Of a stretch of 64,000 bases of DNA, positions 57,301-64,000 are shown in pieces. The stretch is from positions 10,478,001-10,542,000 of the forward strand of contig OZ199838.1 of the NCBI GenBank assembly GCA_964304625.1, in the 5' to 3' direction. This stretch comes from Kudoa neothunni (Eukaryota > Cnidaria). Every line of letters begins with the position of its first letter. The stretch's first letter is position 1. Position numbers and translations under genes: made by a program. The notes below the pieces were generated by a model. It saw only the letters and a list, made by a program, of their open reading frames with translations. It made no database searches and was not told the origin of the DNA.

Positions 57301-58782
57301 GACTAAGTATTCTGAGGGAGAATAATATTTTAAGAATTTTGTTTTGACGTCATTGAAAACATCTTTAATTCTTTCAAATTTATGATGAGCAGAGTCTGGC
57401 AAATTTCCAGCATAATGTAGACATCTTTTCAATAATTTGAATCTATTAAAACTGAAAACTTTTTTGCATAATGGAATGCCGAAGACATCATCTACCCAGA
57501 GTTCATTCATGTCGGTTAAATTTGCCTTTCTTATTGCAAGAAAATAATGCAAGCCATTGATTGCTTTTAAATCACATAGATCAAATTCCGTGCAATCAAG
57601 TTCTCGTTTGAAATTTGACTTCATGTTTTTTAAGTGGTTGTTGGTGTGATAAAATATATTATTTAATATTGCATCTGTAATAAATAAGCTCTAGATTTGA
57701 GATTCTGAGTTAATATTATCAGGGATGAGTATTTGATTTTTTTAGAAAATAATCCAACAGGATTAGCTGACCATTCAAAGTTCTTTCCATAAAATTTATC
57801 TTTATTTCCATCAGAAGTTTCCAAAGTTGAGTAATTTTTAGATATATCGGGTTCTTCTATATCCTCAAATGCTTCAGAACTCGAATTATCTCCTTTTTCT
57901 AATACCAAATCATCATTACGTGAGTCATCGCTATGGGATTCTAGATCGGATAGATAAGGATTGTTATCACCGTCAAGAAATATTCTTAAATCCATCTAAG
58001 TTGGCAGAAAAGTTAAATAAACAAAAATATGCGAATAGAACTGACCGTTTAGAACTAAGTTAGTTAAAACCAGAATTATCAGGAACGAAAATTCACGTGG
58101 GGTCCATTGGACCCCATGCGTGCCACGGAGGGTTAAATACACGGCATTCATTATCAATTTTTCGTTTTGCAGAACGCCTCGTGACTGCATTGCAAGCACG
58201 CAGGAATTTAAAGTTTCTCGTAAAATTATTGTGTAAAAGTGCAGTAGTTAGCGTTTATTAATTTGAGCGAATTTCAATGAATTTATCTTAAAATGAAGCG
58301 GTTCATTATCTTATTGAATTTTATACAGCTAATTAGACTTGATTATTCGGTACGGTCTGCTCTCATTTCTTACTGTAAGCTAGTTTTTTTAGGAAAAGCG
58401 ACTTCAGAAAAACAATCAACAGTTTGTTTTGTTTTGAAATTTGTTTCATCCGCCAATTTGTGTAGCGTGGCATGACTGCGAATCTCACTGTCAATATTTA
58501 TATGATGAGTCACTCTCAAATAATCCTAATATTCTTCCTATAATATTATACATTTTTGGAATTCAATTTTTAAGTTTAAAACAACGATTGCTATTAAATC
58601 AGGATATAAAAAGTATGAGTTTAGTTTAAAAACGTTGAAGAGTATTTGTCTTCAAACAAAACCTTCTTAGAGAGAAACTAATTGCATAATGTATCAAAGA
58701 CGGGTGAATTAACAAAAAGTTTTCTATCAAGCTTCGGTAATGTTTTTAAACAATATGGCGGGCCGTATCATGCCCATCCCTG
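54370..58782 (-). mobile_element. hAT transposon (ZBED/GTF2IRD2-like transposase), split by a piggyBac element
   Basis: Inverted ends CAGGGGTGGGCGAT and CAGGGATGGGCATGAT, flanked by 8-bp duplications TCCTAGAG (54362-54369) and CCCTAGAG (58783-58790). The minus-strand transposase reads from high to low coordinates. Its start (Lys-Arg-Lys-Ile-Asp-Asn-Glu-Cys-Arg-Val-Phe) ends at 58137. It resumes on the other side of the piggyBac at 56411 with Asn-Lys-Glu-Trp-Ile-Glu-Lys-Tyr-Phe and a zinc-finger Cys-Leu-Ile-Cys-His-His. Then follow 55960-56154, 55575-55922 (Leu-Ala-Leu-Asp-Glu-Ser-Thr-Asp, and Thr-Thr-Asp-Gly-Ala) and 55242-55505. The C-terminal dimerisation domain is at 54519-54923 (Cys-Glu-Gln-Thr-Phe-Cys-Val, Ile-Asn-Lys-Ser-Lys). 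Besides the insertion, a stop near 56,315 and several frame changes make it inactive. Confidence 0.92.
56416..58132 (-). mobile_element. piggyBac transposon nested in the hAT element
   Basis: Ends CCCTCCGTG(A/C)CACGC are inverted and flanked by TTAA at 56412-56415 and 58133-58136, the hallmark of piggyBac. Minus-strand frames: an acidic N-terminus (57663-57995, with Phe-Glu-Trp-Ser-Ala-Asn-Pro); the main DDE region (56869-57624, with Leu-Val-Ile-Asp-Glu-Met-Leu and Ile-Thr-Leu-Asp-Asn-Trp-Phe-Ser-Ser); and a later piece (56708-56920, Arg-Arg-Trp-Pro). The C-terminal cysteine-rich zinc domain (about 56,500-56,635) is split between frames, as Cys-His-Leu-Cys then Cys-His-Ser-Cys-Lys. A few frame breaks remain, so it is probably inactive, but the ends are well kept. 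A GTCCAATGGACC palindrome occurs near both ends. Confidence 0.95.
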
Positions 58783-59038
58783 CCCTAGAGATCCGCAAGA
58801 ATAGTTAGCGCCGAAATTTTTAATAGGTCACGTAGATTTCAAGAGGGTGACTATTCATAAGCTGAGCTTTGCATATTTCCTCATTTTGACATAAATAATA
58901 ATAGAATTTGTTATAGAAGGATATATTCCTCAGGATTTTATGTAAATATCAGGAAAATATATTATTGAAATTGAAAAGATTATAAAAAATACAAATTTTG
59001 GATAAATCACTCAACAAATATAATATTTGAGTAATGAT

Positions 59039-60050
59039 CTATTGTAGATCTAAGTTTTTGTTGCGATGGCAATCATTTATGTCCATGTGACGAACATAAA
59101 AACCATGATTCCTCCTTAGGATGATGCATCCTGCGAACACAATAATAGTAACTACTACCAAACCCAAAAACACGCAAACCACCAGCACAATTCCCAGCGT
59201 ATAATATTCTAAATAGAAGTATTATTATATTTCGTCACTACAGTATATATACTTAGTTTTCTCTTATATGATACATTGATGTAATAATGTGTTCCGTTGT
59301 GGAATGTTGAAAATTCTGTAGTTGTAATTGGAGGAAAAATGAGGGAGCATACACTTATACGCTCGAAGCTATCCTGGAAATTTTCAGGTTCCTCGAAAAT
59401 CACTCGTTTGCACAAGAATGTAAGTAAAGGATTCAATTCAACGTTAGTTTTGAACCCCATATGAACTGAAACACATTCTTCGAATACATCACATCCAAGC
59501 GTCCTACTCTAAATGATTCAATGTTCTCACCAAAACGCACGTGGAGATATAGGTGGGAATACTGTTTGAGTGCAATCCCTTGAACCGAAACCAAATTCAC
59601 AATCAGCATTTCCTATTTTATTTTTATCTTTGCTTGATTCATGCTAAAAGGGGAGACAAAATGAGATCCCAATGATGGATTTTAGTTACATCGATGTCAC
59701 GTTTCGTAGCAAAGTTATCACAAGTATTTTCCGGGATTGATTCAATCAAATATGGATTTTGTTGGCAATCAATAAATCCGCACCTGCTCGCATGTTCGCA
59801 GTGAACAGCCGGGCAACAGCCAAATTTATTGGGCTTACAACAGGTCTCTTTATCAGATACCAAAATTTTGGAGTTTGGGCGAGGTGAATGATAAATACGA
59901 GGAATAGAAATAATATTTGAACATGTATTTCCATTTCTTAAGTATATGCGAATAAAAAATAACTTTAAAAAAATATTACCTATCAGATTTGCATCGACAG
60001 GCCTCGCAGGCCCAATTTCCACTAAAACTACAAGCATCGCTGTTTGCTAC
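59039..60050 (-). CDS. cysteine-rich type I membrane protein, multi-exon (N-terminus unresolved)
   Basis: Spliced model: complement of 59039-59208, 59253-59503, 59531-59643, 59690-59936 and 59980-60050. All four introns (44, 27, 46 and 43 bp) have GT..AG ends and keep the frame. The ectodomain is cysteine-rich: Cys-Glu-Ala-Cys-Arg-Cys-Lys, then Glu-Thr-Cys-Cys-Lys-Pro and Phe-Gly-Cys-Cys-Pro-Ala-Val-His-Cys. Downstream are Ala-Asp-Cys-Glu-Phe-Gly-Phe-Gly and Leu-Gly-Cys-Asp-Val-Phe-Glu-Glu-Cys. The Cys-Cys/Cys-Cys-Pro spacing recalls granulin modules but is not complete. There are Asn-Gly-Thr and Asn-Val-Ser glycosylation sites. The last exon has a single membrane helix of about 25 residues (Leu-Gly-Ile-Val-Leu-Val-Val-Cys to Cys-Ile-Ile-Leu), then Arg-Arg and a 25-residue cytoplasmic tail. 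The signal peptide exon is not settled; Met-Met-Gly-Leu-Ile-Ile-Ile-Ile-Ala-Met-Leu at about 60106 is a candidate but does not splice cleanly. Function unknown; probably a surface receptor or adhesion protein. Confidence 0.7.
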
Positions 60051-60055
60051 CTACA

Positions 60056-61076
60056 CGAACGTAAAAATAAATACAACATAGCTATAATTATTATCAATCC
60101 CATCATTCCCAATAATATTCACTTAGAAATATGGAAGTATTTTTTATTTAAATTTGTTTCAATCATAATTATGATATTTTATTTAAATAAATTTTAAAGT
60201 TGTCGCCATATTAAGCTAAAATTAAATTTACCCCTTTATATAAGGCAGAGGCTATTGGCACGGCATGTCCACTTGCGCAATGAGAATTTTTACTCTCAGC
60301 AACTCCAACTTACGAGCTGGTTGTAGACTTAATTATTTCTGGCACTTAAGAGCGGAGCGGTGGGGTCAGAAATAATTAAATCTAGTCAAAACTAGTGTCA
60401 CCTGAAAATTTACACCTGAGTAAAATTGGGTATTTTTACATCTCATATTTTTTTGGATCAAACTATTTAGAATATAAAAATAATTATTTTCGTAAAATTT
60501 ACAAATTTTTTTATCGATTAACTTTGAAATTATAGACCAACGTTTCTAGCTAAGCACGAAAAGCGCATGCACATAAAATCAAAATTTATCATCTGGTGTA
60601 GAATGTGTATTGCCAATACGTTTACAAGATCCTATTTTCTAATTTAGGAAAACTTTTAAGTAGCATTAGAATTATTGTACTAAACATAAGAACAAAAGAA
60701 TAACATTAATAATAAGACAACATTGACACAAAGTTATCGGTTAAAACGATAAACATGAACATGATTGTAATGGAATTTGCAACAAAATAAAACACAAATG
60801 TCGCATTTTATTTTGGTTTTTCTATCATACTTCCAATCGCAAAATCGACATCTCCCATAACTACTTTGTCTAATAATAACGGAGGAGTCTTCACTAGCTG
60901 TTATAGTTTGTTTCCACCTCAAAAGTAGTCGATGAGTCAATTGAGTTGCCATTATTTTCAAAAATTCCTGAGTAATTTTGAAGAATGGAATAAATTTTTG
61001 TATATACAAAACGCATTAATCAGACTGATATCAACCATGTTAAAGAAAACAATTAACAGCTAACGACAAGTTATTC
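60056..61076. other. spacer with a stem-loop and a possible piggyBac scrap
   Basis: A 13-bp perfect inverted repeat, TTAATTATTTCTG at 60329-60341 and its complement at 60367-60379, encloses a purine-rich loop. No other gene is recognised outside 60734-61009. Confidence 0.4.
60734..61009 (-). pseudogene. possible C-terminal zinc domain of a piggyBac transposase
   Basis: A 91-residue frame carries Gly-Arg-Cys-Arg-Phe-Cys, then Arg-Lys-Thr-Lys-Ile-Lys-Cys-Asp-Ile-Cys and Phe-Cys-Cys-Lys-Phe-His. This matches the order of the cysteine-rich C-terminal domain of piggyBac transposases (Cys-x2-Cys, Lys-Thr-x-x-x-Cys-x2-Cys, Cys, His). The DDE part is absent. It differs in sequence from the piggyBac at 56416-58132. 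It may be a scrap of a second element or an unrelated zinc-finger frame. Confidence 0.4.
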
Positions 61077-61956
61077 GTCTAACAAAGCGTTTCCCTTTTT
61101 TCCCCCGCACCCCCAAACGATAACAAGTTCACTTTCGAACCCCCATGTTAATATTTATAAAAATATTAATGGTAAATTTGTGTTTCCTTTTTTTTACTTT
61201 AAGTTTATATTCCAAATAATGCATTTTAATCTTGTAATTTCTAAAGAAATATATTAAAATAATTTTCGTGAGTTTAGTCGATTAATCGCTACTACTTTAT
61301 GAATAAAATTAAAAAAAGCATTCCTATGATAATCATACATTTTAAAAAGAAAGCCAAAACTTATAGTATTCTTATTTTATGTAACATTATTAACAAAAAA
61401 TTTATTTTATAAAACAATTAATAAAATATTGCGTGTAGATAGATATCTAGTTATTATATATTAGGTTTTATATCAAATTCAGTCACTTTAATAAGCATAT
61501 AAGAGACCAAGATTCAAAAAAATGGTAACACATTTAAAAACTATTGAGTTTAATTTAGATTTATCGGCTTTCCCTCTCTTGGCGTTCTTCCGCTAATAAT
61601 TCAAATCGCGGTACTACATTTGTCAATGCGATGTGTAAATCATTTTCTCGATTCAGTAAATTTCTATATTTATTTTTTAAATACAACAAAGGTGAAAATC
61701 CTGACTCGCACAACCAGGCCGTTGCGAATGGGATAAGAATTTTCAATGCTCTTTTTGCAAGGGACGGGTAACTGCATTGGGCATTGCGCCAAAAGTTCTC
61801 AAGTGAATGTTCATTGTACCTCAACTTCATTGTGTAGTTTTCTTGAAAATCTATTAACTCTTCCGTATCATTATCATCATTATTCATATTATTAACATCA
61901 AATGAAAATGGATCAACAATCCAAATATCAGAATCATGTAACTGGTCGGGGGAATA

Positions 61957-63296
61957 TAGGGTTTTTCGAGCTTTAACGACACCGTGTCAAGCATTAACGA
62001 CAATTACCTATTTTTTAAGTTAATAACTGGGTAAATTTCTGTTTTTTTTTCGAATAGTACAAATAAAAAAAATAAAATCGTAAATTAATGTAATATTTAT
62101 AGCAATGATTATATGCTTTCATTATTCTGGAATTACTTCTCTTCTGAGGCATTTCGCAACGTATCTTAGCATTTTCCTGTAGTACCCAAAACAATCATCT
62201 GAGGTAATAGTATGGAAACCGTCATCAACTAATTTCAAAAGATCTGGTTCATTTTTAGCTTCACCCCTGACGACATTATTCTTCCATTTGCTTAATACAT
62301 TTTCAATAGGGTTGAGGAATGGGGAGTACGGAGGTAAATACATCAAGGACAATTGTAATGTTTCGATGACTTCCTCAAGTCCTCGATAATGGTGTATCCT
62401 CGCATTATCTAGAATAAAGCAAGGATCTTCTACCCCTTTCGCTTGACATAAACTTGAAAGCTCTATGAGAAAAGCTTTAAAGTCCTCTCCATTGACTGGC
62501 CGATGATTGATTTTATAAAAAATCATCCTGCCCTTATTCATGGACGCTATTACTGATATATTTCTTGTTCTAACACTGGGAACAGAAATATATGCAGATG
62601 TGCCTGCGAGGGAATGACCAAACCTTGTCCTACTTGAAACACTGAATCCAACGTCGTCAATAAAGACAAAGTTTTTCTCCCTCAGTCTCAAGTAATTTTG
62701 CATTGAACTTTTGGGCATAAGAAAGACGTTGGTTCAAGGTGCTATCACAATTTCTCCTTTGCGGAACAACTGTTACAGTTTCTAGCGAGTAATGGAATTC
62801 GCCTAAACACCTATTAATGGTACTCACGCTAACACTCACGCCGCATTCGTCCATTAATTTTTGGCGCAATGCTTTCAGGGTAATCGTAGCTTCTTCATCT
62901 ACCCAACTTCTTACCATTGACTTTTGATTGTCACTAAGTTTTGAAGAATAATCTCCACCTCGTTTCTTAGATTCAATTTTCCCGTCAATTAAATTTGAGG
63001 AAACAATTGTGGCGACTGTGGTTCTTTTAAGTCCTACATTCTCAGCGATAAAAGAGTTACTGTATCCTTTTTTGCTTTGTTTAATTATCATTCGCCTTGT
63101 CTCGTTTGATATTGTTTTTCTTTTATTTTTTTGAATAGGAGGTATTACTTGAGGATCGTTTGTGTTATCTTAAAGTTTAGTCAGCTACATATTCTCAAAT
63201 AATGTTAATTATTTAACCATTCATCATGTATTTAGTAACGTCAAGAGCGTCAGGATAATGAGTAACCCACGTGTCGTTAAAGCTCGAAAAACCCTG
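61957..63296 (-). mobile_element. Tc1-like transposon (DD34E) nested in the hAT element, well preserved
   Basis: Ends TAGGGTTTTTCGAGCTTTAA on the left and CAGGGTTTTTCGAGCTTTAA read inward from the right, flanked by TA at 61955-61956 and 63297-63298. At 1,340 bp it is the least decayed DNA transposon in the window. Its transposase is described under 62122-63091. Confidence 0.93.
62122..63091 (-). pseudogene. Tc1-like DD34E transposase in two overlapping frames
   Basis: The frame 62657-63091 (144 residues) holds paired helix-turn-helix motifs that bind the element ends. The frame 62122-62718 (198 residues) holds the catalytic core: first Asp in Phe-Val-Phe-Ile-Asp-Asp, second in Cys-Phe-Ile-Leu-Asp-Asn-Ala-Arg-Ile-His-His, and the Glu in Pro-Phe-Leu-Asn-Pro-Ile-Glu-Asn, with 34 residues between the last two. 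The two frames meet at a run of five A (minus strand, near 62,675), where a +1 shift is needed. This may be a one-base lesion, a sequencing error or, less likely, programmed shifting. No other lesion is visible. Confidence 0.85.
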
Positions 63297-63825
63297 TAAT
63301 AACCATCAAAGGATAACCCCAATTTATTTATGTGATACATGGTATTATTCATGATATCTTGCCTACAAAGGTAACTCTTGTGAAGCAATACCGAGTATAA
63401 TCCTCATTCCATTTTCTAACCTTTTGGGGAGCAACCATGATGATGCGTGGGCGATGTTAATTCGCTCATTAAATATACAGCCATAAGTTAAAATCTGTTA
63501 ACGTCTTCATACTCCAAGATACAAGTTTACAGTATTTTATTAATAATTAATAAGTTTTTTGTAAATAAGTAACGATTTTGGAATTATAAATTTATATTAT
63601 TTTAAAAGATAGAATGATTTTAATGGAAAGTGCACTATATAAAATCTGTTATTATTAGATTATTTCATTAACAAAATATCCCACTATATGATATTTAATA
63701 AAATACGGTATCTTCAAACTGAAGTCCTGAACTCAAATTTTTCTTTCATTCATATAGTCAGGCTTATATTCTTAATTCATCATAGGGTGCTCCCGCACCC
63801 CCAATAGGGAAACCCTGGTCTAACA

Positions 63826-64000
63826 TTTATTGTTGCCAGTTATTTGGAAATCGTATCAACTCGGCCTTTTACTGCATTATAATGCATTATAACATCAGGT
63901 TTTAATGGCTTTTCTGTTGATATTTGGGTGTTTGTCGAGGAGGAACAAAGCATATAAGCAGGTTAATTTCTCCGAGGCAGATATGTTAGTATCATTTTTT
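63826..64000. other. no gene recognised
   Basis: Short right-hand flank of the hAT element; no features seen. Confidence 0.3.

Larger units (their letters stand above)
61085..63817 (-). mobile_element. hAT transposon remnant, split by a Tc1-like element
   Basis: Perfect 8-bp duplications GTCTAACA at 61077-61084 and 63818-63825 bound inverted ends AAGCGTTTCCC and CAGGGTTTCCC, with CCCGCACCCCCAA-like sequence near both. On the minus strand, 61561-61887 encodes the hAT C-terminal dimerisation domain: Ser-Leu-Glu-Asn-Phe-Trp, Tyr-Pro-Ser-Leu-Ala-Lys-Arg-Ala-Leu, Cys-Glu-Ser-Gly-Phe-Ser-Pro, Lys-Asn-Lys-Tyr-Arg-Asn. This resembles the ZBED5/SCAND3-like hAT group. Without the inner element it is about 1.39 kb, so most of the transposase is gone. 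Confidence 0.9.

Noticed and set aside
60101-60106. Using the ATG pair near 60106 as the certain start of the type I membrane protein
   Set aside because: It would give a good signal peptide, but its frame hits a stop before the first sure exon and no clean intron joins them, so the start is left open.

Overview
ORGANISM. The window is AT-rich animal DNA. Several host genes are split by very short introns (about 27 to 63 bp, one of about 1.9 kb). The myocardin-related transcription factor, the 7TM receptors and a multi-Kunitz secreted protein point to a metazoan. The host proteins are recognisable but divergent, and the intergenic DNA is full of decayed cut-and-paste transposons (pogo/Tigger, Tc1-like, hAT, piggyBac, Merlin). 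A small parasitic animal with a reduced, AT-rich genome, for example a myxozoan cnidarian, would fit. That is an inference, not something the sequence proves.

LAYOUT. 0-9.5 kb: a five-Kunitz secreted protein gene (minus strand) lies between two Tigger-type elements, one of which carries a nested hAT element. 9.5-14.9 kb: an old interspersed repeat is interrupted by a complete-looking, very young Ty3-type LTR element with only 86-bp LTRs. 15-21 kb: an MRTF-like gene, with a pogo-type MITE downstream. 21.5-23.3 kb: a long-TIR DNA transposon of unclear superfamily. 23.6-24.4 kb: the ribosome-biogenesis gene PNO1 in five exons. 24.4-29.9 kb: further transposons. 29.9-34.2 kb: the splicing factor gene BUD31, an orphan 7TM receptor gene and a related receptor pseudogene. 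35-42 kb: repeats and a Tigger element with a Tc1-like element inside it. 42.1-43.2 kb: a second intact 7TM receptor. 45.6-46.5 kb: a Merlin remnant. 49.7-51.2 kb: a tight same-strand cluster of APC11, an unrecognised 69-residue membrane protein and SKP1. 54.4-58.8 kb: a hAT element split by a piggyBac element. 59.0-60.1 kb: a multi-exon gene for a cysteine-rich type I membrane protein. 61.1-63.8 kb: a hAT element split by a Tc1-like element.

HOW THE GENES RELATE. The host genes do not form one pathway. APC11 and SKP1 are core subunits of the two large cullin-type ubiquitin ligases (APC/C and SCF) and sit within 1.5 kb of each other. BUD31 (spliceosome) and PNO1 (40S ribosome assembly) are housekeeping genes. 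The Kunitz protein, the membrane protein and the 7TM receptors are fast-evolving secreted or surface products, as is common at a parasite-host or cell-cell interface.

LIMITS. Gene models were spliced by eye from reading frame, GT..AG signals and family knowledge. No database search was possible. Repeat edges marked approximate were found by comparing copies within the window.
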